This document shows positions 11,880 through 22,413 of a DNA stretch of 64,000 bases, piece after piece (position 1 is the stretch's first letter; each line of letters starts with the position of its first letter). Origin of the DNA: Ambrosia x helenae (lineage: Eukaryota > Streptophyta > Magnoliopsida > Asterales > Asteraceae); the NCBI GenBank assembly GCA_030844895.1, contig CM061223.1:8046676-8110675 (forward strand), given 5' to 3'. Position numbers and translations under genes: made by a program. The notes under the pieces were generated by a model that searched no databases, was not told the origin of the DNA, and saw only the letters and a list, made by a program, of their open reading frames with translations.

Positions 11880-12245
11880 TGTTAGGAAGTTGAGGGGTTT
11901 AATTGTAATATGTGGATAGTTGTAATGTGTGTCAATTGTAATAGTTAGTTGTTGAGGGACTGATTTTGTAACTTGACAGTTAGTCCGTTATTAGCTAGTT
12001 ATGACCTCTTGGTCTAGTGGTATGGTGTCCCCCCTTACAAATGTAAGGTTGTGGGTTCAAATCCTTGCAAATGCAAGGTGAGGTGGAATAAAAGGTGTAA
12101 TAAAAATTTACTATTCAAAACAAAATAACTGTAATAATGATCAACAACAATCATCGAAAAGTTAACCGAATTTATGTGTCTTCTTTCTCTCTCTGTTTCC
12201 TTCTCCGATCAACCAACACCGTAAACCACCATTCACTACTAATCA
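11880..12245 (+). mobile_element. copia-type LTR followed by primer-binding site
   Basis: Begins TGTTAGGAAGTTGAGG and ends in a CA just before TGGTATCAGAGC (12248-12259), the initiator-tRNA-Met primer-binding site of plant LTR retrotransposons. A tRNA-derived SINE lies within it. No matching 3' LTR is present nearby, so the element is truncated. Confidence 0.65.
12001..12117 (+). mobile_element. tRNA-derived SINE inside the copia LTR
   Basis: Contains a pol III A box (TGGTCTAGTGG, about 12010-12020) and a consensus B box (GGTTCAAATCC, 12054-12064) at tRNA-like spacing. An A-rich tail follows (AATAAAAGGTGTAATAAAAA). The acceptor stem is not preserved, so it is a retroposon and not a working tRNA gene. 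Confidence 0.6.
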
Positions 12246-12259
12246 ATTGGTATCAGAGC

Positions 12260-12572
12260 TCTTCAATCCCCATCGGAGCTCAGATTCCGGCCATCGCCAT
12301 CATCTTTCGATCATCCTTCCAAACACTATGTCAATGCTCTGATTTCTTTCAATTCACTGGATTGATCAATCGTGATTAACCCATACCATTTCTTCAACAA
12401 TCATTGTTCTAATTCTTCCATCTACACTCTGTCTTCTTTTTAATTCGACGAATTGATCAATCGTGATCAATTCATTCCAATCCGCCATTAATCCTTCATT
12501 TTCGGTCATTCTCAATTCATTGATTTGTCCTATTATAATAATAATAGTACCACATATAATATCCGATTCAAC

Positions 12573-12628
<56 letters not shown>

Positions 12629-12960
12629 TCACTACACAATTGCGATATGACGACAACAAGAAACCATTCCGAATTAGAAAAAACTCTCAAAGATCATGCA
12701 ACTTCATTGTTGAACTTCATTGTTCAAGTGTGATGCATTTGTTGATAAAGCCAAGAAGAATTTTGAAATGGCTGAGAAAATTTTCAATGATATTCATTAA
12801 TTGTTGGACAAAATTGCTAACAATCAATCCAGTAATTGCAATAATCAACCCAATACTAATGGTCCATCAGTCAATCAATTAGGAATCCATCAAGAAATGG
12901 TTAATAACAAGTCAAAGAACGAGCTACCCCTCAGGCCTCAACCCCTCTAGAAAAAAAAAG
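12260..12960 (+). pseudogene. leader and gag N-terminal remnant of an LTR element
   Basis: Follows the primer-binding site. From about 12648 a broken frame reads MTTTRNHSELEK and later AEKIFNDIH and LPLRPQPL, resembling the N-terminus of retrotransposon gag proteins. A frameshift and a TGA break it, and an (ATA)n tract lies in the leader. No pol sequence follows; the region ends in unrelated AT-rich sequence. Confidence 0.4.
12573..12628. repeat. (ATA)n microsatellite
   Basis: About 18 uninterrupted copies of a three-base AAT/ATA unit. The tyrosine-rich frame on the other strand is an artefact of this tract. Confidence 0.95.
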
Positions 12961-13071
12961 AATTTTGTAATAAAAACGTTCTTCTTCAACAATAAGATAA
13001 ATTCTCTAATGGTATAGGGTCTCCCATTTGAATGAAGATTAATCATTTTCTAGGGAATTGAATAAGCCTTA

Positions 13072-13440
13072 GAGGGTGTTTGAGATTGAGTTTGGAAATG
13101 CAAAAGTGCTTATTGGCTTTTATGACTTTTTGAAAAGAAGTTTTAAAAAAAGTGTTTGGATTAGCTTTTGTGATGAGAAACGTCAAAAGTTTAATAATTT
13201 TTTTTTTAAATGTTTCACTTAACTTATTGTAAAGATTGGTTGTATGGGTGACAAAATTTGTAATTTTATTCCAAAAGCCAAAAGTCAAAGTTAGGATTTC
13301 TGACTTTTAAAAACAGTTTTTCCACCCTTATTAAAAAGTCAAAACCAAAAGTGCTTTTGAATTACACAAACAACTTATTGACTTATTTGCTTCTTGGAGA
13401 AGTCAATAAGTTATTTTCAAAAGCAATCCCAAACACCCTC
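13072..13440. mobile_element. Tourist/PIF-Harbinger-like MITE with TTA duplication
   Basis: 369 bp with terminal inverted repeats GAGGGTGTTTGAGATTG and its near-perfect complement at the right end, flanked by TTA on both sides (13069-13071 and 13441-13443). The GGGTGTTTG end and TTA duplication are the hallmark of Tourist-like MITEs. Inner sequence is AT-rich with extended dyad symmetry and encodes nothing. Confidence 0.85.
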
Positions 13441-13503
13441 TTAGACCAAATAGTTATGGTAGCTTGTGTGTGTTTTTTTTATTACTAAATCACATAGATA
13501 AAT

Positions 13504-14274
13504 AGGGCTGCAAACGAACCGAACGAACACAAACAAAGTCTTGTTCGTGTTCGTTTTTTAAGGAAATTATGTGTTTTGCGAACAGTTCATGAACACTTAC
13601 CGAACAAGATTTTCTGTTCATGTTCGTTTGTTAAGAAAACACACTCATGTTCGTGTTCGTTTGTTCATGACGCACACGAACACAAACGAATATTAATGAA
13701 CACAAAGTTGTGTTCATGAATGGAAACAAACACAAAGTGACATATATTAACTTTCGAATAAAATCGAATTCACATATATTAAGAAATTAACTAAATCCAC
13801 CCAAAATATAACATAGGTGTACACACATACTTAGTACTTAACATAATATTGGTAAACATAATAAAGTAGTGTCTAAAAAATCTAAGCTCGCATCTTAAAC
13901 TTGAAGTCTTCATTAATTATTTATTTAATGATTATAGTAAAAGTATGGTTTATTGATCCCGTATAGCCATATACTTACCTCACAGGCTCATACAACATTA
14001 TTTATTTATTTGGGTAAATAAAAAAATTATAGGATGTAAAAAACATTATAAAAATTAAAAACCATATTTAACTGTCGAACACAAACGAACACGTTACCGA
14101 ATATTCACGAACATAAACGAACGAATGCGACCCCTGTTCATGTTTGTTCGTTTAACTAAACGAACAAAACTTATTGTCCGTGTTCGTTCATTTATCAAAC
14201 GAACAAACACAAACAAACTTCCAGCCAAACGTTTCATAAACTGTTCGCTAAAAGTTTAGATCGTTTGCAACCCT
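13504..14274. mobile_element. GTTCG-rich inverted-repeat element, copy A
   Basis: 771 bp starting AGGGCTGCAAACGAACCG and ending CGTTTGCAACCCT, flanked by ATAAAT (13498-13503 and 14275-14280). Subterminal zones are packed with GTTCGTG/CACGAAC words. The centre is AT-rich and aligns with the centre of copy B at 22414-23232. Non-autonomous; the short duplication and ends suggest hAT affinity. Confidence 0.75.
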
Positions 14275-14280
14275 ATAAAT

Positions 14281-15648
14281 ACTTATGGCTACTCACAAAG
14301 CCCTCATTGTTTTTATGCTATTTAACATGACGCTATTTATTATTTTAAACTAAAAATAAATAATCTTGTACTTTGTATATGAAAAATGACTTTTACCAAC
14401 AGATACAATTCTAAATTAACAAGGCCAAAATGTAATATGCGTTTATGTAGCTATTAGTCAAAACTCAAAAAAGCATCTTCTGTGGCTGCCACAGATAGTG
14501 ACTACTTTCCAGGAAAACGGCGCGATGGAATATACTATTGTGGTAGCCGAAACGGCGGAATGCATTGTCTTCATCAATACGAAACTAATTATATAATCAT
14601 AAGGAAATATCAACACCTATAAATCTTTTCTTGTTATTTTCATTTTGGACGGATTGATAAATCTTTTCATAGGGACTTCTCTTGTTGTTTGATTCTATCT
14701 ACAAAAGATTCACTGTGAAAACTAGTGATTTTTGACATAATTTGGTTTGCCTAATTGGTCAACAAAAGTTTGAAATCATTAAATGATTCATTTTAAATGA
14801 ATTTCTATTGGTAAAAATTCGGTTTTTTGGCGTTAAAAATTGCTATAATATCAAATCAAATGTAAGTATTTTTTAATAAGAAAGTTTGCATACAAATCAA
14901 GTATTTTTTTCTTTTTTAATAAATTGTCTATTACTGTGCAAATAAGACTATTAAGCGAACCATGCCGATTGTGGCCAAGTAGTTAAGCCTAGATGAGTCT
15001 CATCACATTATTGGATTAATGTTCTTTCTATTTGACTAAGTTATCTTTGCCACCAAGCTCATTGTGTTTTGATGTTTTTTTATACTTGATCTATGGTTGT
15101 CCGAAAAACTCATCGCTCGTCGATCGCTCGATGTTTGCTCGAAAAAATGTGCGCTCGGTTTTCGGCTCGGTTCGGTTTATAAATGAGCCAAACACGAGCA
15201 AAGATCCGCTCAGCTCGTGAACAACCCTACACACTATTGATTATTTTATTTATTAAATTACAGCCAAGGCAATAATCTTATACTTTTGAATAAGAAAAAA
15301 TGAGTGTTACAATGCATTGTCTTCATCCATATGTAACTAATGACATAGTCATACACAAAGATCAACAGTAACACTAACTAATGTAATAGTTAATTAGTTT
15401 GGCATTGTCGTTGTACTCTTGCTTTCTACCTTATTCGTTGAAATAATATGGGCTCCCTTTTCTGTTAAAAAAAAAAATAAATAAAAATAAATCTTTTCTT
15501 GTTATTTTCATTTTGGACAGATTGATAAATCTTTTCTTACTGACTTCTCCAATTGTTTGACTTTAATAGTTACACAAGAGTTTGCATAGTAACAATGTGA
15601 TTATACATATTCTATTTTTTGTATTTTAGTTGCAACTCCCGCCCTTTT
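14281..15648. other. upstream region of ACX3 copy 2 with an internal duplication
   Basis: No gene seen. A roughly 65-bp block (14621-14690) is repeated with few changes at 15489-15560, sharing TTGTTATTTTCATTTTGGAC and GATTGATAAATCTTTTC. The sequence before each copy (about 14554 and 15311, ATGCATTGTCTTCATC) is also related. At about 15098-15226 a short degraded inverted-repeat element is suggested by GGTTGTCCG at the left and GAACAACC at the right, with CGCTCG-rich sequence between. Confidence 0.55.
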
Positions 15649-15714
15649 TATAACTACCAAACTTTCACATCCTTAACAAACAAAACATCTTCATCATTTG
15701 ATCATACATCATCT
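15649..15714 (+). promoter_or_regulatory. core promoter and leader of ACX3 copy 2
   Basis: TATAACTACC at 15649-15658 is identical to the word at 1764-1773 in the first copy, giving a 66-base distance to the ATG. An earlier in-frame ATG at 15619 precedes this TATA-like word and is not expected in the mRNA, so the start at 15715 is preferred. It also matches copy 1 in giving MDRV. Confidence 0.5.
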
Positions 15715-18700
15715 ATGGATCGGGTCAATTTCCGGGCCAAAGTCCTAACCGGGCACCTCAAGAACCACGACAATCTAGCCGTTGATCTCCTCCAAACCGC
15801 CCAATGTGTCAACTACTCACCACCGGAGCTCTTTGAACCGTCGCCTGATTTCAACATGAAATCTCTACGTAAGCTCCTAGACGGCGAGAGCATGGATGAA
15901 ATCGACTATATCTTTAATCTAATGATAAAAAGCCACCTATTTTGTCCTAGAGAAAGGGGTGGTAAAGTGTTTATATCTCCGGATTTTAATAAGTCAATGG
16001 AGCACCAAAGAGAAATGACGATGAGAAGAATCGCTTACCTTAAAGAACAAGGAGCGTTCGAAGGCTGGCTGACGCGAAAGGGGCCTGATGCCGAGCGTTC
16101 TGGATTTGCTCGTGGTATTACTTTTGGTGTTTATGATCATTCTCTAGGGATCAAACTTGGTGTCCATTTTTATCTATGGTATGTTTGAAATCCCTTTGTT
16201 TAATTATTTGTGTATTTGAATCCCAACACTGACCCAACCCGGCCCGTTACCATTTTGTGTTTTAGGGGTGGTGCAATTCAGTTTATGGGCACGAAGCGCC
16301 ATCATGATAAGTGGTTGAAGCCAACCGAAGCTTATGAAATCATAGGCTGCTTTGCAATGACAGAGTTAGGACATGGAAGTAATGTAAGTAAAACTAAGTT
16401 ATTGTTGTTGATACAAAGCTGAATCCAAGAAATAGTTTAAGCCGGCCGTTTTCTAGCACATTAGATGCTGCATATACGAGTCTGCTAATTCTTGGATCCG
16501 TTCTGCGCTGTCATAGACTTGTGGACGTATAATATTATCACTTCTTGAGGTTGTTTTTTTATAGGTTAGAGGCATTGAAACAATCACTAGATATGATGCA
16601 AGCACTCAGGAATTCATCATCACCACGCCTTGTGAATCTGCTCAGAAGTATTGGATTGGAGGCGCGGCTAATGTAAGAACTTATTCTAACTTTTATCAAT
16701 AATCGACACATAATCAAAGCACAAAACACACACAGGAGTGCATACACGCACTTTAGAGACATAGTCGATGGTATCACTTATATACCGCGGTCCTAAGTTT
16801 GGTAGGTATGCCACAATCATAGGTATGATACTTATGTTTTTGTGTTTCAGCATGCTACACATGCAGTCGTTTTCTCGCAGCTCACAATCAATGGTGTGAA
16901 TCAAGGAGTGCATGCTTTTATAGCCCAAATCAGGGACGCGAATGGAAACATATGTCCAAATGTTCGTATTGCCGATTGTGGCCACAAAATTGGTTTGAAT
17001 GGTGTTGATAACGGTCGAATATGGTATGGACTGTAATTTGTAGGAAATGCATAACATTTCTGAGGTACTATAGTAACAATAATACATGTGTTTCAGGTTC
17101 GACAACTTACGAATTCCTAGAGAGAATTTGTTGAATTCGGTTGCTGATGTTTCCCCTGATGGACAATATCTGAGTGCAATAAAAGATCCAGATCAGGTTA
17201 TCGTCTTTTTTGACCCGCACCAGCTTGACCCAACCGCTTTTGATCCCAAATGTGTAAAAAACTGTTGCTTTTTTTTCAGAGATTTGCAGCGTTTCTAGCT
17301 CCGTTATTATCTGGGCGTGTGACTATTGCAGCAGGCTCAATGAATATAACAAAGGTATTTAGATTACTCATTAAAACCGCTGTTTTAAGGGTGTATGGGA
17401 TTGCTTATCGAAAGTTCCAAACTCGTTATTTGTTTAGTAGGCAATCCCAAACACCAGATAGAGCCATATATTGGGTTTAAGTCTATTCTGAGAGTGATTG
17501 TTGTTTCCTGCAGATTGGTCTAGCAATTGCAGTAAGGTACTCTTTGTCAAGGAGAGCCTTTTCGATACATCCTAATGAACCCGAAGTTCTCTTGCTTGAT
17601 TATCCTAGTCATCAAAGGCGTCTCTTACCTCTTGTAGCGAAAACGTATGGTATTTTCAACAGTTCAGAATAAGTCATTCTTATAAAGCTCGCTAATTATG
17701 AACGGGTCCAAATGGGCCAATACCACCACCAACCACCACTATAAGTGGCTACCAACTACTGGTTGCCACCTAAAGGACCACTGTCTTCACCGTAGTCACC
17801 ATCACCACGCGCCACATCATCATCGCCTATCAGTCACTCCGACACGACCACCATCGCCGTCACTTACAGATCCCCACCACTACCACCACCACCTACTAGT
17901 CACATCCCACACGGTCATTGTCACCACTACTGGCGCCGCCTAATGGTCATCAACACTTGACTGCGCCCCCTCCACTGTAGCCACCAGTGGCGGATCTAGA
18001 CCAAGATTTCATGGGTAACGTTACATAATTTTCACGAGTAACGTAATACAAAACACGTAAAAAAAATACACTACACCAAAAAAGTTGAGGGGTAACGGAC
18101 GTTACCCTTGCTAACCTTCTAGATCCGCCCCAGGTAGCCACGAATGTTGTGCAACATTACTTCCACTCGTGACTAGCCACGATATATACAAATATAGATG
18201 GTGAACACACTTTGGTACTTTTTGTTTCTAATAATAACTCTACGTTTCAACCCTCTTTTATATTGTTGACAGATATGCTTTGAGTTTTGCTACTGAATAT
18301 CTGAAGAACATATACGTGAATAGAACACGCGAATCAATTAAAACCGTTCATGTTGTATCTAGTGCACTTAAGGCCACTGCAACCTGGCACGGCATGAGAA
18401 CCCTTCAGGTAGTAATCATGTTAAGTGCAGCGCTTCACTTTCAAGATATATAAACCATATATAACTGTTTTCATATGTTGATTTTGGATCAGGAATGTCG
18501 AGAAGCTTGTGGTGGACAAGGTCTAAAGACTGAAAACCATGTTGGTCACTTGAAAAGTGAGTTCGACGTGCAACTTACTTTTGAAGGCGACAATTATGTT
18601 CTAATGCAACAGGTAATGAGAACATTGACAAATGCATGCACATGTGACAACCATAACCCATTCTTAAACAGATGGGTTAATCTGGATCACTCAAATTATA

Positions 18701-19358
18701 CAACGGGTCAAAATGGGTCACTTGTCGCTAGCACCAAAATGATACCCATTTTCTTTTTTCCTAAAACAACCATTTTTGACCCGAGACCATCCTAGTCAGA
18801 ACCAGGCGGATTTGACCAGAACCCATGTAACAAAAGCCAAAATGACACATTTCTAATAAGACTTGTTTTGACCCGTTAGCCAACCTGTCCCACTCGTTTT
18901 GATGGTCTTAAATGTACAGACTCGAGTGGATCTACAAGGATACCTAAATATAATCCTGGTATAAAGTTTAACAAAATATATTTACAACGAACATATCCAA
19001 ATATTCAGATTAGCAAGGCACTCCTCAAGGAGATTTTGGCAGCCAAGAGAAGAAACAAACCAGTGAAAGGTTTGGGGCTTGAACATTTGAACAAACCTGC
19101 TCCTATCATCCCTTCTCGCCTCACAAGCTCCACTCTTCGGACAGCTCAGTTCCAGGTAATTCAACAAGTTGAGGACAAGCATTAACACCAGAATGCTCGC
19201 TACATTCTTCACCTTAACATAGTTTGAAACTACTTTTTTGGCAGACTGACATCTTCTGCCTAAGGGAGAGAGATTTGTTGCATCGTTTTGAGACCGAAGT
19301 CTCACAACGCGAGGCTCAGGGAGAAAACAGGGAACATATATTTACAGTGGTTAGCCAA

Positions 19359-19426
<68 letters not shown>

Positions 19427-20038
19427 AAATAATATATTTTTTCATCATACTTGACATTTGAAATTTTGCTAGTAAATTTAAGCAAATAAGTGCTTTGACC
19501 CGTTACCCGACCTTGGGTTTTTGCCACCTCTAATCTCATTATTTTTTTCCATTCAAACTACTGTTAATTAGACCTATCAGATCGCTGAAGATTTGGGCCG
19601 AGCTTTCTCAGATCGGTTAGTTCTACAAAAATTTCTAGACGTTGAAGCAACTGTTCCAGCTGGCTCTTTAAAGGTAAATTTCCATTTCGTTTTAAATCAT
19701 TTGTACTTAGACCAGCTATATTTGGACATTTTTATCTATGAATTTTGTTACAGAATGTATTAGGTCTACTGAGGTCAATGTACACAACAATTGTGATGGA
19801 AGAAGATGCATCGTTTCTTCGATATGGCTACTTATCAACAGACAATGCTGCTGTGGTTAGAAAAGAGGTCTTGAAACTGTGCAGTGAGCTAAGACCACAT
19901 GCACTTGCTTTGGTCACTTCTTTTGGCATCCCAGATGCTCTTTTGGGGCCAATCGCTTTTAACTGGATCGATGCTAATGCATGGTCTTCAGTTAAGGACA
20001 GTGACACAGCGTTCCCAGTTTTTACAAATATGTTGTAA
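15715..20038 (+). CDS. ACX3: peroxisomal acyl-CoA oxidase 3 (copy 2), 13 exons
   Basis: Predicted 687-aa paralogue of the gene at 1869-6893, in the same orientation. Exons: 15715-16178, 16266-16383, 16565-16672, 16851-17023, 17097-17196, 17280-17354, 17514-17644, 18273-18408, 18493-18612, 19009-19155, 19245-19349, 19572-19673, 19754-20038. The first twelve exons have exactly the same lengths as in copy 1, and all splice sites are GT-AG. The PTS2-like peptide is RAKVLTGHL (residues 7-15), close to the Arabidopsis ACX3 form. GGQG is at 442-445, and the predicted catalytic Glu466 lies in TFEGDN followed by Tyr470, where copy 1 and Arabidopsis have Asn. The C-terminus is 14 residues longer than copy 1, ending FTNML, because the stop after NAWSSV is replaced by further codons. 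Two introns carry MITEs and intron 11 an (ATT)n tract. It appears intact. Confidence 0.94.
17389..17455. mobile_element. short MITE remnant in ACX3-2 intron 6
   Basis: Left end GGGTGTATGGGATTGC and right end GCAATCCCAAACACC are inverted repeats of the GGGTGTTTGG (Tourist-like) type, only 67 bp apart overall. No clear target duplication. Confidence 0.5.
17985..18133. mobile_element. CAGTGGCGG-type MITE in ACX3-2 intron 7
   Basis: 149 bp with ends CAGTGGCGGATCTAGA and TCTAGATCCGCCCCAG, flanked by a perfect 8-bp duplication GTAGCCAC (17977-17984 and 18134-18141). The 8-bp duplication points to the hAT superfamily. Four relatives occur at 31374, 34639, 35482 and 35798. Confidence 0.88.
19359..19424. 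repeat. (ATT)n microsatellite in ACX3-2 intron 11
   Basis: About 21 copies of ATT immediately after the intron 11 donor. Not present in the corresponding intron of copy 1. Confidence 0.95.
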
Positions 20039-20519
20039 TTAATGTAAAATTCACATAAAGCGTATTCAAATGTTTACAACCTAATGTAAATGCAAGTATG
20101 TTACTTACCTTTACTATCTTTAGTCAATTGAAAGTGGCATTCAAAAGTCTAATAGGTTGTGTACCTAATACTTGTCCTTTTGCAACTTGTAATATCTTGT
20201 TCCTTTTGTAACTGAGCTCACTATTTCTACCAAGGTGTTTGTCGTGTTTTTTCAATGCCTACAAGATATCAAAAGCAATGGTTTGGTTAGAGAAAATTAG
20301 TACATGATCATTGCCCATAGAATGCAAAATTTTGTAATAAATATTAACAGGCAAAGTGAACATACTTGATTTAAGGTTGTCTTTGGTATGACCATGCATT
20401 AATTGCTATTTGCTCTTTGGATATCAACTTAAGGTTGGACCTGAGTCTTGGACCTTTCCAAGCCCAAGTCCTAACTCGCGATCTCTAGATATATAGACAA
20501 ATAAGTTAGCTATAGAAGT
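20039..20519. other. 3' flank of ACX3 copy 2
   Basis: AT-rich sequence with possible polyadenylation signals (for example AATAAATATT near 20337). No gene recognised. The similar flank of copy 1 has been replaced by copia sequence. Confidence 0.5.
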
Positions 20520-20868
20520 CATAGTTATCAAAAGCGTGCCTAGGCGCAAGGCGCAACCAGGCGCGCGCCTAGGCACTGAGGTGCACTATCAGGGCTGTTT
20601 TCAGGCTGATTTCCGGCCAAATTCACGCTAAAAGTTGTCTAAACCTCTAAAACATCCTAAATGAGTTATGAACAAGTCCTAAACAACCCTTAAACATCCT
20701 AATGTAGCCCTAAACAAGCCTAAAACATCTCTAAAATCCCCAAAAAAATGTATTTTATACTATGCGCCTAATTATAAAAAAAAGGCCCTCGTTTTTTATG
20801 CGCCTTGCGCCTAGGCTCCGGGCTCGTCCTATGCGCCTTGAGTGCACCTAGGCGCTTTGAAAACTATG
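20520..20868. mobile_element. MITE of the GCGCCTAGGCGC type with 8-bp duplication
   Basis: 349 bp with inverted ends CATAGTTATCAAAAGCG and CGCTTTGAAAACTATG and a perfect 8-bp duplication ATAGAAGT (20512-20519 and 20869-20876). Subterminal regions are rich in GCGCCTAGGCGC-like words. Probably hAT-related by duplication length. A degraded relative lies in ACX3-1 intron 1 (2960-3713). Confidence 0.87.
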
Positions 20869-20876
20869 ATAGAAGT

Positions 20877-21134
20877 ACATCAAATTGGTTATAGAAAGTG
20901 GCGTAGACCTACAAGGATCTATAAGCCGTAGCATTAGGCCCTTCTTAACTATATGTTTATAAACTCTTTTAAGTTAAAACACTTTCTACTTGTTTCAAGA
21001 GACATCTTTTAAAAGTATAGTTATATGTTTATGTTCTTTAATGGTTTTATCATAGATACACACACATAACCATCAGCTATGATTCGACTAAACATACAAT
21101 AAAATTAAAATAATTGCAACACGAAAGTCTAAAG
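20877..21134. other. intergenic, no feature seen
   Basis: AT-rich spacer between the MITE and the OPA3 pseudogene. No repeat or gene recognised. Confidence 0.4.
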
Positions 21135-21880
21135 AAATGTTTACAGGCTAGGAGGTACCTTGTCACATGGCCGGTTAATGGCTTCAGAACACTCTTGCAT
21201 ATTACATTCCACCGTTCAAATGCCAGAATAGATCTTATTAATCAAACGAACATCAATCACGCATATGTGTCAAACTAGATGGCGTGTTTATGTAATCCGT
21301 TTGCTTTGTTTTTCCCACCTTTAACAGAAAGAGGCTTTCCAAAGTTCATAAAGTTAGCTAATCCTTGACCTTATGCAACTTACTCAATCTCATTAAATTT
21401 GTATTTGAGCATCTAAATTTCTCTAGAAAGATTTTCATCGCGTTGTGTTAGTGCCTACCGTATATCAGAAGCAATGATTTTGTAATGGACATCTGCCAAA
21501 AAAAGGGACATGGTCGCGAATATGGTCGGATTTATTAATGTTATAATAAATATATAACAAAACTAACATCTAGTTATTGTTTTCAAAATGCCTCCTTCCT
21601 AGCTTCTGCTTTTGAACTCATTTGGTACTCAAAGACAAGAGCGATTCCTGCAACCTGCATATATTTAGATCATATAAGTTAAATTTCAGGATCACCCGAT
21701 GTTTGTATGATATATATTTTCTACTAAATAATGTTAGGAGGGTTATGGGAATATTACAATGAAGACGAAAGAGTTCGCCAAGATGATCAGTAGCAGCAAC
21801 TTAGACAGCTACTTCTTCATTTAGGGGACGAATGACAACATCTATTGCATGACCATACATTCATCTATTGCATGTACCAT
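21135..21880 (-). pseudogene. OPA3-like pseudogene, exons 2-4 only
   Basis: A minus-strand copy of the gene at 34399-36166. Exon-4-like sequence is at about 21296-21454, exon-3-like at 21568-21654 and exon-2-like at 21758-21876; similarity continues into the 3' flank to about 21135. Exon 2 keeps a GHAIDVVIRPLNEE stretch but then has a TAA where the gene has a Gln codon, and its first part is deleted. Exons 3 and 4 contain several stops (after KEAF, after SREI and after FNEIE). No exon 1 is found nearby. Its intron 3 lacks the MITE present in the intact gene and shows the unoccupied site. Confidence 0.88.
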
Positions 21881-22413
21881 AATGCCACGATCAACATGCG
21901 AACGTGGTATTATATTAAAAAGATTGGATAATAATAGCAACCATAATAACAGCAAAAGGTAAAAATATATGAATCACAGAAATGGGTCAAAGGTCTTTAT
22001 TTTTCAACGAAGATGATGGTTTGTAGATCTGAGTCGGTTGGTGTTTTGTTTTCGTTTTTTTTTTTTTGGTATTTAGGAACCATACACCCTATAATTGAGA
22101 TTCATACACCCTAGCCTACATCACAGACCAACAGGAAGCTGCCACATACGTAGAATGTGATGTCATACACCCCCAAATATGATCACATGGTGTATGAATC
22201 CTAGAACTTTTTTTTTTCATTATTTTGTTTTTTGAGTATAACGGAACTGGTTTGCGGTGGTTGTGGATCTGTTTCAAGATGGTGGTGGTGGATATGTTTG
22301 ACGATTGTGACGGCGGACAGCGATGGTTATGTTAGTGGTGATGGGGAAAGTGTTTGGTGATCATGATGATGTTTGTGGTTGTGATGGTGGTGGCGGTGAT
22401 GATGGCGGTGGTT
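21881..22413. other. intergenic with small inverted-repeat element and GGT-rich tract
   Basis: At 22073-22203 a short MITE-like element has ends TAGGAACCATACACC and, reversed, TAGGATTCATACACC, between T-rich runs. From about 22270 the sequence becomes a GGT/GAT-rich imperfect microsatellite. No gene seen. Confidence 0.5.

Noticed and set aside
12366..12659. Tyrosine-rich 97-codon frame on the minus strand
   Set aside because: Made almost entirely by the (ATA)n microsatellite.
14962..15010. A-box-like GTGGCCAAGTAGTTAAGCC, possible tRNA
   Set aside because: No B box or T-arm follows, and no cloverleaf can be drawn.
15619..15714. Earlier in-frame start for ACX3 copy 2
   Set aside because: It lies upstream of the conserved TATAACTACC and has no counterpart in copy 1.
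17698..17943. His/Thr-rich 81-codon frame
   Set aside because: Lies inside ACX3-2 intron 7 in CAC/CCA-rich repeat DNA; both flanking exons are well defined.
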